A DNA stretch of 64,000 nucleotides from Proteromonas lacertae (GCA_002245135.1 NGBS01000001.1:310001-374000), one strand, 5' to 3'. Positions 1 through 12,298 are shown, counted from the first letter of the stretch. Numbers and translations are program-made. Notes: generated by a model not told the origin, from the letters alone.

Positions 1-2248
1 TTGATGATGAAGTTATTCAGAAAAGAAAGGTCAACAAGAAAGAAGCTGAAATATCAATTTCATCACAAGTGTGAAGAAAGAAAAGAAGAATGTTATTTAG
101 ATGAAATGCTTTTTAATATAACTGCTTATCCTGCAGATAAAGAAATGATGATAAAAATTGAATCAAACTGCATTTGTGTATGTGAAGAAGGAATGAAGTA
201 TCTTTTTAAAGTATTGAAACTTATCAATCCATCGAAACTGATATTCTGTATATTTACTAATCATTTTTGGTTGTTTAGATTGTTATAATATTCCATTCAA
301 TAACCAATCGTTATTTGGATCATTATTTTCTCAGCTATCTAATCTACAACAACTAGAATTATCATTTTGTAATCTTACTTCTTCTTTCATTGAATCGTTT
401 ATTCAATCAATTCCTCACATGAAATTAAAATGTCTAACTCTTCCATGTATCTGATATTCATTTTTAATTATTTTTAAATAGTAAAATTGATTGGTCAAAG
501 AGGATTGAAAATGTTATTTCCATATTTACATCTATTAATCAACAAAAATAATGAATTGGATTTTAGAGAAATGAATTTAAATGATGAATTGATAATATTA
601 TTATCAAAAGAATTATACAAATATTCAAGTCTTAAGAAAATTGATATTAGAAATAATATTTATGTTAATTCAAAGGGATTAAAAGCTTTATTCTCCAAAT
701 TTCCAATTTCTAAAATAGCATTTGATTTTAAAGGAAAAGAAGATATTTTGATTGACAAAGACATTCCAGAAATAATAGAATTTGTTAAAAATCATCATAA
801 TGGTGTATATATTGGAGGTTTGGAAATTAATGACGAATTCTTCAAATCATTAGTATATTTGAGATTAAATGAATTATGGATGATAGCACAGCTAGATTTA
901 AGCAGTATCTTTTGATAGCTTTCCATTATTTAGATAATAAACTGACATATACAAGTGTTGAAACTTTGATTAGAAATTTATCTTCATTTTCAAGTCTTGA
1001 AAAACTTCATTTAAATGGAAATGAAATAGGAGATGAAGGACTGAGAGTATTATCTCCACATTTACATTTATTGATAGATGATTTTAAAAGTATAAATTGT
1101 TCAAGTATAATGAATATGGTTGTTATTGAATAGGTATGGGATTATCTTCAACTGGATTAAAATATTTGATTAATGGTTTAAAAAATATAGATAAAAAGAT
1201 TAAACTCAATATAAGTAATAATAGTATAGACACAGATGGAATAGAGTGTTTGATGAATTTTGTGAAAAAAAATGATGTGATTGAAAACTTATTTATAATA
1301 GATAATCCTATAGGAAATGGTGGGTTTAAATTAATTCTGAATAGTCTGGAAATGTTAATGTATGCATATCCGCCTGAGATAAACTTGAGAAACATATCCA
1401 TAGATGATGAGAGTGCATCATTATTAGCTGATAGAATACCTTCAATTGAAAATTGTGTAAAGATAAATCTGAATGGTAATAATATCAGAATGAAAGGATT
1501 AAAATCAGTTTGTACAAAATCATCAGATTATAAAGACAGTCCATTTATACAAGCAAAATGTTCAACATGGACAAATGAAGAATTGGTGTATTATTTGAAT
1601 TATTGCATTAAAAAGAAAAGGCATAAATATGATTATAGAATATATGACTTATCGAGTATAGAATACTAATTTCTAATTAAATAGATATGAATTTGAATGA
1701 TTCTCATATTTCCTTAATAAAACAGATAAAATATCAACACCTTGATTTATGCAATAATAAAATCACTTCAAAAGGATTAAAACAATTAACAGAATTTTTA
1801 CCAAAGTATACAAGCCATATTTCAATAGTTGACAATCCAATTGGAGATGAAAAGGAATAGAAATAATTTCGAAACATTTTGATATATTTGTTATTTATTA
1901 TTCATTAAATCTATCATGTATTTTAATTGTATAATATTTGAATAGATATTGGAATGAGTGAGAAAGGGTTGCAGATGTTAATAGAAAGATTAAAGGGTTA
2001 TAGATCATTAGAAAAGATCGACATATCAGGAAATGAATTAAATGAAAAAGAATTGAAATTAATGAAAGAAAATGAGAAAATATTAGGAGATTTCCATGAG
2101 TTATCAATTACTGTTAAAGAGAATATTGATAAAAAGGAATTAAAATCATTCTTAGATGCGTTTTTCATTCATTAGAAATATAAAAATTGATGGAATTGGA
2201 AATGAAGAAAATAAAGAAATTTTACAGCAATTTTTGAATGTAAAGTAA
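1..2248 (+). pseudogene. LRR gene, 3' part of a pseudokinase/LRR family member (copy 1), frame-broken
   Basis: The exons match, segment by segment, the LRR half of the fuller copy at 17.1-20.5 kb: a Cys-containing linker (CVCEEG motif), then RNI-like leucine-rich repeats. The kinase-like half would lie upstream of the window. Short GTAT...TAG introns sit between repeats, for example near 250-281 and a 27-nt one near 1107-1133, at the same places as in copy 2. Two breaks are visible. Near 1850 the frame shifts in an A-run just before KGIEIIS, and near 2160-2178 one extra base, probably in a T-run, puts a TAG in frame before the conserved last repeat. I therefore call it a pseudogene, although assembly indels would look the same. 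Function of the family is unknown. Confidence 0.7.
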
Positions 2249-2380
2249 TTAAATATGATAATAGTTCCCGCTCTCTTCTTTTTGTATTATATGAGTAACG
2301 AATATATTTTTTGTAACCACTATCCCGCCTTTTTCAATACTTATATTACTAATTAAAAATCTTTTTGTGAATAGACATTA

Positions 2381-3838
2381 ATGAAAGCTATATTTGTTTT
2401 ATTATGTTTTGTTATGCTAGCCAGTTGCAGAAAAATGTCAGTATGCATTTTTTGTTATTACAGATATAGATTACAGCAAGGAACTTTACTTTCTTTGTTG
2501 TAGATAAGTTTTCAGTGGGAACTACTCATGAAGAAAATGATGTAAAACTTCCTACAGGATATGCTTACGTGTATAATTCAAATCTTTACAGTTTTATAGG
2601 AATACAACTACATATGATAATGATGTATATCTTTCGGTATATAACGATTTGCAATGGAAAAATGTATATGGTAAGAAGCCTAATTGTACAGATGTTCGTA
2701 TCAAACGTGATCCTCTTAAAATAGGAGATTTCTACAGAGATTTTCCATTTAATGATGTAACCCGTGCATATTATTGGTATTTAGCAGCTTTCTATTGTCC
2801 TGAAGAAAATACAACAGTAGTAATACCAAAAGAACTTCACATGAAAGTTCATTGGGTAGATGTTGGTTCAGGCGAAGTTCCATATAATTTATCAGGCTTA
2901 TTAATAATGCAGATTTCCATTGCAGGTATTTGTGGCTTAATATCAATACTTATGTTGTTATTTAAGAAATTAAATATCTTTAAATTATTCCCATTAGAAA
3001 CTGTATATTTTTTATTTTATTAATTTTCTTATAGTTATTTGTAGTTTCATCATTGTTCGAGTGTTTATATTATGGATTGGAAATAGTGAATCATTTTACA
3101 TTAAAGAATACAGGAACACAGTTATTAGGCGTTTGGCCATTCGCTTTTCATACAGTTGCTGCTGTTTTAATAACATTATTCTTCTATTTAGTTGGTGATG
3201 GTTATGGCATAAGTAAATATGTATATAAATAATAATAATAATAATATTTGTTATTATATATATATATATATAGGAATATCCCAATAAAGAATGGGCTTAT
3301 CAATTATCATTTATGATATTTTGTGGTTTTTATCTTTACATTGATACTGAATTATATGGATTAGATCCTGGTAAAGAAACATCAGTTTATGAATCTAATG
3401 GTGGTGTAATTCTTGGTATTTTATATGCATTTTCAGCATTGATTTATTTGATATTAACAATTAAAATGTATAAAAGACCTGATCAAGTATTGATATAATC
3501 TTTATTGTCAATTAGATTGGTCATCATAAAGGTATTATTGCCATTGGCATTGTTGGAATATTGTATTTCATTATTTATCCAACTTGTGTATATATTAATT
3601 TTATATATATATTATTTATGTATAATAGCTAATAATGGGAGTGTTTATTTCACCTTGGACAAGATCTAGAATTACTTTAATTGCTGTATATTTTATATTT
3701 TATATTTTTGATTAATAGAATTCAATTATGACATCTATTGTGTATGTGATAGTTTGTATTTATATGTCACCATGCTTACAAGGATTTTGCTTTACTTATG
3801 GTGTTGGAGGACCAAAATACAATAGTGATGTTCAGTAA
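2381..3838 (+). CDS. Seven-TM GOST/GPR180-TMEM145-like membrane protein
   Basis: The start encodes a signal peptide (MKAIFVLLCFVMLASC). An extracellular N-terminal domain with paired cysteines follows (residues to about 170), then a series of hydrophobic segments starting at SGLLIMQISIAGICGL and ending near the C-terminus with VYVIVCIYMSPCLQGF. This layout, signal peptide plus luminal domain plus 7TM, is that of the GOST/rhodopsin-like GPCR TM family (GPR180, TMEM145, GPR108), proteins of the secretory pathway. The family call is by architecture, not by a diagnostic motif. About seven short GTAT...TAG introns are needed, the last with TTAATAG before NSIMTS. There is one apparent frame break near 2590-2596 (GTTTTA, where one more T would restore YNSNLYSFYRN). 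No paralog is present in the window. Confidence 0.5.
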
Positions 3839-4012
3839 AATGTGAATGATTAATAGATATTATTATTAAACAATTTGTGTTATTCAACAACAAAAAATGA
3901 AATAAATAACACTTTGCTTATTATTTTGTTATTTACTATTCTTTTGATGTATTAGTGAAATATTTCTTCTCAATATTCTCTGGTAATGCAATTACTTCGA
4001 AAGAACGAGAAA

Positions 4013-4074
4013 GTAACAACAAATTAAATATATTAAGGATAATGAATTAATATAACAACACATAAAAAGGATAT
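4013..4074 (-). other. Candidate U12-type AT-AC intron in LETM1 paralog A
   Basis: The donor is ATATCCTTTTT, an exact match to the minor-class consensus ATATCCTTT. An ATCCTTAAT branch-like site lies about 20 nt before the terminal AC. It interrupts the gene after HKVPIP in phase 2, the same place and phase as the ATATC intron of paralog B. The frame after AC does not match the LSRSFEV-like reading directly, so the exact 3' end is uncertain. Confidence 0.5.
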
Positions 4075-5219
4075 GGAATAGGGACTTTATGATATATTGA
4101 TAAATCTAACCAATCTTCCATTAGTTCTTCAAGACTTTCTTTGCTTAATCCCTTAGCATGACATTCCTCTTTCTTCGCAAGCATCAGCTAATTCATCATA
4201 ACTCATTGATTTAACTCCTTCAATCATTATTAACTTATCATCCTTTCTAATCTTCTTTATTGTTTTTCTTATTCTGACTCTTTTCAATTCGTTAAAAGCC
4301 GAGAGTAGTTTTGTTTAGATATTTGCATAATATATTTAATTCAACTTTGTTCATATTATCCAATGATAAATCTTCTTTTAACATTTCACTTATACTAATA
4401 ATTTGTTTTCTATTAACTATTACACCATCTTCTTTACATTTCTTTATAATTTCTAAAAAATCATTAATATGTTTTTTCTTTTCATCTGTATCAATATTTA
4501 ATGAATTATTCAATATATTTTCCATTCTCTCTTGCAAAATATGAGCATTTTTAACTCTTTGCTATTCAAATAGATTATATATTTATAAATACTTCTATAA
4601 ATCTTTTCTCTTGATCATTTTTAATGTTTGGTGTTTGAAAGCTTGATGGTAACATATTCGGAAAATACTAATTACATTTACAATAAAATTTAGTATATAC
4701 AATTAAATAAAACGGAAATATTAATTCAGTACCAGGTACTGTACAAAATATACTAAATGGAATCATTTTTAATGCATCACCTTTAGCTCTTTTCAATTTC
4801 CTTAATTCGTGGTGAGTTAATTCATATCCTTGTAATCTTCGTATAGAAAGTCTATATCCTTGCTTCATATCTCCACCAAATACCTTACAACTCTTCCAAA
4901 ATTCTTTAAACCATTCAATTACATTTTCTTTTGTAGGATGAAAATAAATACATAATTCTTTCCATCCCTATTTAATGTGATATAGAGTTAGTATTTAAAA
5001 TACTTTTGTTGGAGATACAACTATATGTAATATAATTACTCCTATTTCTCTACAATAAACACTAGTTTTCTCCATTAATGATTTTTTAGGTTTGTTTTGT
5101 TCTATTAATTGCTTATTAATTTCTTTAGGTATAACGCCGCTGGATTTAATGTTAATTTTTGTGTGATTCTTTTGCTGAGAAACGATATTATCACCAACAT
5201 TTTGTATTTGATTAATAAT

Positions 5220-5241
5220 CTACAATAAATAGCAGCTATAC
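5220..5241 (-). other. 22-nt GT-AG intron in LETM1 paralog A
   Basis: The intron starts GTATAGCTGC and ends TTATTGTAG. Removing it joins EQNKR to IINQIQNVGDN in one frame, whereas reading through hits TAG in the second codon. It is the shortest intron I could support in this window. Confidence 0.6.
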
Positions 5242-5679
5242 TCTCTTATTCTGCTCAGGAGTAAAATTTTGAGTTTGCGACTAAAGTATAATAAATTATA
5301 CATACAATTAATCTATATTGCGTATTCATAAATGTAGAACGATTGTTATATCCTTGACACACAAAGTCATTTCTGATTGTTGAATATTTGCTTGAATGAT
5401 ATGTCTAAAAAAATTAAAATACGCTGCATATACTCCATATAATCTAATCCCAGCTATTTTGAAAGGAACTAAGAGAATATTAGTTTAGATATACTATTTT
5501 TACATTTATGTGTTAAATATTTGTTGTAAATTAATGTTTCATTCTTTATACCTAAACGAAATGTTGAAAGCATGATTAAATTAAAAAAATGTAAATGAAA
5601 GTAAAAAAGGATGTAATTTACAAAAACACAAATGTAAAAAACAAAAAAAGCAATAATATTAAGTTAATTCCTACATTAC

Positions 5680-6953
5680 TTATATGAATGACATATACAT
5701 AAATAAAATTCTTCATAAAGTTAAGAAATTATTATAGTCTATTCTGAATCAAAAAAAAAGATATGAAATTGGGATAGAGTGATTTATAGATAAATCAACC
5801 CAACGTTTAATCATATTTCTAACTTCTTCTCTACTCAATCCTTCATATTTTATTCCTCTCGCTTCACAAACATCTTCTAAATCAATATCAGTTAAACAAT
5901 CAATTCCATCTATAACAATTAATCTATCTTCATTTTTAATTGAATTTATTTTTCTTAATAGATTTAATCTCAATATATATTGAGGGTAATATTTAAACAC
6001 ATTTAAATATTTACATAAAGATGTTAATTGTCCATAACTCATATTTTGAAGTAATAATTTATCAAACATTTTCACATTTTCACTCATTTTAATCAATTGA
6101 TTTTTCTCCAATATTTGCTTATTTGTTATTAATTCTTTCACTTCTTTACTTCTCTATATTAATATCAATCAATTTATTATATTCATTTTGTAATAATGGA
6201 CTTATTCTTTTCCTAACAACATAAGTTCTATAATGTTTATTATGTCTTTGTTCAACAGTCTCAAAACTGGAAGGTAACATATTAGGAAATGAAACTAAAC
6301 AAATTGGTAATAAAATACATGTTCCTGGAATAAGACATAATAACATAAAAGGTATAAATTTTATTATATCACTTCTTGTCCTTGATAATTTAATAGATTC
6401 ATGACGATTCAATTCAAATCCTTCTATTTTCTTAATAAATAAGCGATGAGCATATTTTAGATCTTTACCAAGGATTTTACAGCCTTTCCACATATCTATA
6501 CACCAATCTATAGCTGGCTTCAATAAAACTAACATATCTTCCCAACTCTATTAACAATAAAACAAATAGAGATAATACTTTTGATGGTGATGTTGGTATA
6601 TTCTTAACAATATCATATATTTCGGTTGTGTATTGCTGATATTATAGTATTTAAATTGAAACCATTAGTATTTTTTGATATAATTATTGGCAATTTATCT
6701 AATTGAATATTATCAGCTTTTATATTTTGATATTCCATTGTGGACATAAATCTTAAAGTATTGGAATAATGTAAATGAGAAAAATCTATAATGATATTTC
6801 GAATCTTATACTGAGTTGGGTTCCAATAGCTTCTAAACTACATTGTTTCATGAATATATGCTGGAATGGCTTTTGGAATGATCTTATCATTTGATTGTTG
6901 ATTTTAGAAGGATTTAAATTTCTGTGGTGCGAAATGTTTTCATTAACCAACAT
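5680..6953 (-). CDS. LETM1-like mitochondrial inner-membrane protein, paralog B
   Basis: LETM1 family members sit in the mitochondrial inner membrane and maintain K+/Ca2+ versus H+ exchange. The core here reads WKGCKILGKDLKYAHRL, then the conserved membrane segment around IKFIPFMLLCLIPGT and the hallmark FPNMLPSSFET. The ribosome-binding-like C-terminal part has LCKYLN, EDRLIVIDGIDCLT, CEARGI and WVDLSINHSIPIS. The start MLVNENISHHRN is followed by a basic, Ser-rich leader. Introns of the GTAT...TAG type separate the leader exons; the join around 6620-6660 (before TEIYDIVKN) is not certain. The last coding exon follows an ATATC-type intron (5711-5764) and adds ILFMYMSFI. It lies head-to-tail with paralog A on the same strand, a tandem duplication. 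Confidence 0.8.
5711..5764 (-). other. U12-type AT-AG intron in LETM1 paralog B
   Basis: The donor is ATATCTTTTTTTTT and the branch-like TTTCTTAAC lies about 10 nt before the 3' end TTTATGAAG. Splicing joins IPIS to ILFMYMSFI, matching the place where other LETM1 proteins have a hydrophobic S-L-L-I-L segment. The position and phase are shared with paralog A. Confidence 0.55.
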
Positions 6954-7062
6954 TTTTAAAAAGAGAATATTTTCTGTTTATTTATTCATGTGATAGAATA
7001 TTATAAATATAACCAGTAGAATAAACAGATAATATAAGAAATAAATATTAAAATATAATAAT

Positions 7063-10000
7063 TCACATTTTCTTTACTAAAGCAAGTCTACCAATTTGAG
7101 ATATAGTTCGATAATCTAAATAAATAAATAATTATAATAATAAAATAAATACTTTCAATATCATTTTTATTCATTGGACCAATTCTATACATATAAGCAC
7201 TTACAGATATATAAGGTGGATATTTCAATGTAGGTAGAGCAGCTTTTTCACCTGGCTGTAATTGAACATCAAATTTACCATCAATACATCTTGCTATAAA
7301 AAAATAATTTAATAAAAATACATGTTGCTAAATCTCCCCAAGCTACAGGTATTTGCAATACTGGAGAATTTGGATATGTTGGACAATACACTTCAAACAT
7401 TAAATTCTCTGATCTTTTAAAGAATGTTCTGATTGTATGAATAGATCCTCTAATGAAGTGTTTGTAACTTCTTTTAAACCTTGCTTCATGAGCTGTTTCA
7501 TCATCAATAAAACCATCAAGTGTATAATCAATCCCTAATAAATTATATCTCACTTGACAAGCAACAACATCGCTATCAAATAACGTTTTAGTATTTCTAA
7601 TAATATAATCTTCATAATCATCTTTATCAAATATTTGTATATTCTTCGGTGGAACATGTTCTGGTGGAATGACAAGATTGTCTTTATTCTTTATGTTTGG
7701 ATTTGGTATATTATAAGCAGCATTAACTTCAATGGATAATTGCCATACTGAATTACCCCAACTTTCTCTCAATATTGCTTGTTCTGCCATTCTTTTCTTT
7801 ATTTCATCATCTCTTGGTGTTGCTGGTAATATATCATCATCAATTGATTTCATATCACTAACAGGAGTACTTAATAATGGATTTTGATGGACTGGAGTTC
7901 GGATTCTTGGTGTATTAATCATACGGTTTGAATTAGAAGCTATTAATTTGATTGGACTTGGAAATCTATTATTTTAAATAATAATATTTATATATATATA
8001 CTCAATTGGTTTATCATCATCACTATCATCATCACTATCATCATCACGATGAATTGCATTTGGATTATTCTCTTCTTCGATTTGTTTAATTTCATACTTC
8101 GAAACAACAGGTCCTAATTCACCTCTTGGAGTTGCTGGTAATACTTTTGATGAAGTTAAACTAGCATTACTATTCGTTTTTATTAATTTCAAAGTTAATG
8201 GATTAGGTGTCATTGGAGGTTGTTTCACTAAAGGAGATGAATTTGTTGGATGGAATAATAAACCAGAAGTTGAACTACTATTCGAAGCTGTAGACATTAC
8301 TGAATCTCTATTCTTATGTCCAATTGTAATATTATTTTCACCTTCAATACATGAATTTACTTTACTAATAGTTTCATTTGGTATATCTTTCCATATTCCC
8401 ATTGAACATTTCTTATCTAAAGCACTTAAACCAGCATGTGGTAAAATAGAAAGCCACTCTGATGGAATTGGATCACATGTAAAGAAATTAGAAGGTAACA
8501 TAAATAAACTATCACTCACTTGAGATAATCTCTTTTGCATATAATCCATATCAACATCATCTTTTGTTCTATCTAATCCAACAGTTACATGTAATTCTGT
8601 TGTATCTAAACCCATATTCAGTGGTATATATTCATCAATATAATTTACATAATCACTTCGGAATTGATATAATTGTAATTTTGTAGTTGATAATGGTTTT
8701 TCATCACCTTCCCAAAGTAATGACACGGTTACATATCCATCATCATTTTGTAACATTTTATACAAGCCAGAATCTGGTTCAACATTCCCTTTTGCTGGCG
8801 TATTCTTCACTAAGAAATAAAATACTTTTAGATAATTAAGTGGTAAAACAACATATTCATCTTTATCACCACTTTGTTTATAGTATTTACTTGTTTCTAT
8901 TCTATCATCAGTAAACATCACCTTTTGTGCACTTTCTGGATCAATTGGTAAATCAATCACAGTCAATAGTATCTTTAATCTAATAATTAATCTTCTCATC
9001 ACTATTTTATTCTTACTTCTTGATTTATTAAGCTTACTACTGCTATTATTGTTACTTCTGGTATTTCCATAATAAGTATTTGACTTACTAAACACTGGAG
9101 CTGATTTACTACCATCAAATGCTTTATTAATTGAGGAATTACAAAATGATGTTCTTGAATATGTATACTTAGCTCTTAATGATTGTGGGACATTTTTGAT
9201 TGGAGATTCAATTATTGCTGATTTTGGTACATTATGTAAAGTATGAAGAATAATCATTATTCTGCCTAATGTTAAACTTTGAGGTAAAAAGTGAACTACA
9301 TGTTTCATATCTATTTTACTATCAATCACTGGTATTTCTGTTAATAGTTCATTTCCTGGATCTTCAAATGATAAACCTTTGATATTACCTTCTCCATCTT
9401 TTGCTTCTTTAAACTATATATAATAATAATAATAATAATAATAAATACACATGGAGCTGGTATTCCTAAAGTCCTTGCTAATGCTGATGATTTTGCTCTC
9501 AATTTCTGTTCAGCTCTGTAAACATTATAACACAAAGTACAAACTCTAAGTCTACCAAATTCATGTGCTACTTTTGAAACAGCGGATGATTCATTCTTTG
9601 ATTTTGAATGTGTGTCTACTTTTAACCAACTAGTCTTTGTTTTACCACATCTTATTCCTAGATTGATCTTTAATTCTTTAATCATATTAGCAGACATTGT
9701 GAATGGTAGTCTATCAATAGGATATCCAATACCACAACAATTACAAACGAAAAATTTATTAGTTACACCAGTCATTGTTTCATAATCTTCAACGTATATA
9801 TTGTCAATTGCATCTTCTTCAGCTGTAGCTCTAAAATTCAATGCTTCTGCATCATTTCTATCCTTTTTATACACTCCTGATTTATCCATTAAATATAATG
9901 ATGGTTCACTTTCACTGTTTACTATTCCACTCAATCTATTTAATTTTATTAATAATTATATATTTATATTATTAATACTTTGGAATACCATCCTTTATTC

Positions 10001-10927
10001 TAAATGATTTAACCTGTAAAAACCACCATTGCCCATCTTCATCTTTAATAAAATCACAAATTAACTCAATAAATGGTCTTCCAATATTTGAAGAAATAAA
10101 TTGATAAATATTGAATATTTGTTTACCCAATTCATTACATACAGCTCCTTGTAATGGTACAATATGGCACATATGATCACTATGATAATTAGTAGTAAAT
10201 CGGATTAATTAAATTCACTTCTGCTTCATCATCAAATGTAACTTTTGAAGTTATACTCCACGCTTTAGTTGATTGATTATCACCCCATAAGACTCTTACT
10301 ATTGAACTATTACTTCCTTTACATTTTATATATCTTTGAAGAACAACTGAACTTTCACTTTCTGCTAATTGAGGAATGATATCTTGTAATCTTTTTGTAT
10401 TTAATAACTATACATAATTATAATATATAATAGATTAAATAATTTATACTTGAACTTGATTTCCTTCACACACTATGAATTTGCTATTGTTCTTACATGA
10501 ATGAGTTAGCTGAGTCTTCATAACTACTGCTATATCATCTTGATACTTCATATCTCCCAATTTACTAACAATATGTCTAGATCTGAATTTGGTAGTCTTT
10601 TCAATGAAACCTTCACTATTACTATATACCCATAGTGGTTTTTCTTGTGGATTGTATATCACAGTGTCTGGAATCCATAATTGAAGTCTTTCTTTGTTAT
10701 TTCTATAGAAAATAACATTATGAATAAGTTATACCTAACATCATCTCTTGCTAAATAAGCAAATAATCTTGCTCCAGGAGATAAGTCATTACTATAAAAA
10801 TATCCTTCTTCTTCTAAGCAGAATGAAATCTGTGAGACTAATTCTCTCTATTTATTATATTTATATATTTGTCTATCTATACATATTTAGTTTTCATTCT
10901 TCTTTCTCTCTTTTCTTCAGGAGACAT
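7063..10927 (-). CDS. Large multi-exon protein with Cys4-type zinc-binding pairs and C2-like C-terminal domain
   Basis: I do not recognise the family. The start chosen is MSPEEKRERRMKTKY at 10927, and the chain then runs through at least seven short introns to 7063. In order: an N-terminal region with SPGARLFAYLARDDV; a region ending DGQWWFLQVKSFRIKDG; two Cys pairs, CNCCGIGY and CTLCYNVYRAEQKL, about 90 residues apart, which could bind zinc; a Ser/Asn-rich linker with acidic DDDSDDDSDDDK; and a beta-rich part (WQLSIEVNAAYNIP ... MFEVYCP) resembling a C2 domain. One frame break lies near 10188-10205, where one extra base (TAC-TAA) must be skipped to reach NYHSDHMCHIVPLQG. A flagellar or membrane role is possible but not shown. 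Confidence 0.6.
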
Positions 10928-11195
10928 GCTATTGGTATAATAATCAAACAATATACAATCCTGCTGGACTTGATGGTGATTTATTTATTGAATACTTTGA
11001 AGGACTATTTAGATCAGTTGATCCATTCTTTGAATTAGAGGAGTACAACTGGATATTATAATTTTATAGCAAAATACCTGTGATGTAGATCTTGATTTAT
11101 TGTAATATAAGCTTGGTGATACCCTGCTCATTTAGTAAATTCAAATTAAAAAAGTTGAAACGAACAAGTTTGACAAACTCTAAAGAAACGTTTCA
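10928..11195. other. Short divergent spacer with an unexplained plus-strand open frame
   Basis: This lies between two divergently transcribed genes and presumably holds both promoters. On the plus strand, about 10919-11062 reads open for about 45 codons with protein-like composition (CYWYNNQ ... DGDLFIEYFEGLFRSVD) and ends in TAA. It overlaps the 5' end of the minus-strand gene. I found no start or splice partner. Confidence 0.3.
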
Positions 11196-12156
11196 ATGTC
11201 TATAGACGTATCAAATGATCCATTAATTCAAGCTTTACGAGAGCAGCTACAAGCAAGGAAGACTATACCAAGATCAGCTCCATCATCGAAGAAATACCCA
11301 AAGATTGGTTCAGCTACTTTTACAAGTATCTAATGTAGTTATTAATGTTAGAATTTTCTATATATGAGAATAATATTGATGATTATCTACCTTCAGACTG
11401 GTCTTGTACACCACAATCTCAATATATTTCACCTTATTCCATAAAAGCAATAAATGCTTCTAGATCGTATATTTTTGTTCTATATAGAATAGAACTTGTA
11501 GGAATACACCTGTTAAAAAACGAGAAATAGAAAGACAGCCTTTGATTTACACTCATGCTGAAGCTAACAACCATTGGAAAGGAGAATTACCACATTGTGT
11601 AAGTAAACAAGCAGCAAAATGCATTGATTTTGTTCCAGATATCCAAGTTATAGCAAATGAAGCAGATTTTGAAGCTGCAAAAGAATTGTGTAAGAAAGAG
11701 TTAGATGATGCTGCATATCAAAGAACATTTGTTGTAACACCAGTAGATTGGAAAAGTATATTGTTTATAAGGTAATCTAATAATTAGCACTTGTTCCTTC
11801 CAAGAATTTAAAAAGTGGTCCAAGGCAAAGACTTCAAGGTAATAAGAAAATAGACTCACATCATTTACAGCCAATTGTGGACATGAACTTCCCTGAGAAA
11901 GCAGAAACAACAAATCAAGTATTTGAAGAGAGTAATTCAGAAGATCCTTTAAGACATTCAATGAGAAATGGATATTATAAAAACGGTTATGGTAGAATAA
12001 AATGTAGAGAAACTAGAATATGGGAAATATCATTTTTTATAAATAAATTTGGAATGAAATTATTATATCCTTAATAGAATGTAAGAGAATTTGCCAGTAG
12101 CAAGAGCATTTAGATATAGTAGAGGTAGAAGAAAGGGTGAAGAGGATTTACCATGA
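11196..12156 (+). CDS. Unrecognised conserved-looking protein with basic C-terminal tail
   Basis: The start MSIDVSNDPLIQALREQLQ is followed by very short introns: 26 nt at about 11324-11349, 26 nt at about 11474-11499, and one of about 32 nt ending near 11788. The spliced product has a middle segment (EANNHWKGELPHCVSKQ, then a helical DFEAAKELCKKELDDAAYQ) and ends ARAFRYSRGRRKGEEDLP after an ATATC-type intron. There are no membrane segments or signal peptide. I cannot assign a function. The reading frame across the last intron is phase 0 and removes several stops, which supports the model. Its neighbour on the far side is on the opposite strand, tail to tail. Confidence 0.55.
12027..12087 (+). 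other. U12-type AT-AG intron in the 11-12 kb gene
   Basis: The donor is ATATCATTTT. The branch site ATCCTTAAT matches the minor-class consensus and its A lies 13 nt before the final AG (GTAAGAG). Splicing joins RETRIWE to NLPVARAFRYSRG in phase 0. A GT-AG alternative using the upstream TTAATAG leads to an early stop. Confidence 0.6.
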
Positions 12157-12298
12157 TTACTATAATAATTCAAGTAATTAGATAATTTGTATTGTAAGTT
12201 TAAATATATATTCATTATATCAAATATTTTTTATTGTAAAATTAAGGTAAACAACAAAATTAATATATATTCAAAAAAATAATTATTTATTAAATTAT

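Larger units (their letters stand above)
3936..5573 (-). pseudogene. LETM1-like mitochondrial inner-membrane protein, paralog A, with two frame breaks
   Basis: The N-terminus looks intact: a mitochondrial-leader-like start (MLSTFRLGIKNETLIYN), short introns (one only 22 nt, 5220-5241), then the LETM1 core WKSCKVFGGDMKQGYRLSI, RAKGDALKMIPFSI and, after an intron, FPNMLPSSFQ. LETM1 proteins mediate K+/H+ or Ca2+/H+ exchange and ribosome docking at the inner membrane. In the C-terminal half homology with paralog B continues across two stops. Each is explained by one extra base: TTT-TAA near 4303-4308 (before NELKRVRIRK) and TGC-TAA near 4150-4156 (before KGLSKES). The last exon appears to follow an ATATCC...AC intron at 4013-4074. 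It may be a decaying duplicate, a functional gene with sequence errors, or a recoded gene. The intact 5' half argues against old decay. Confidence 0.65.

Noticed and set aside
5574-5679. AT-rich stretch between the LETM1 paralogs as a third gene
   Set aside because: It has no supported open frame; it fits the promoter of paralog A and the 3' flank of paralog B.
11849-11863. A possible 15-nt intron (GTAATAAGAAAATAG) in the 11.2 kb gene
   Set aside because: The frame reads through without a stop (QGNKKIDSHH) and removal is not needed; such short segments fit the splice motif by chance.
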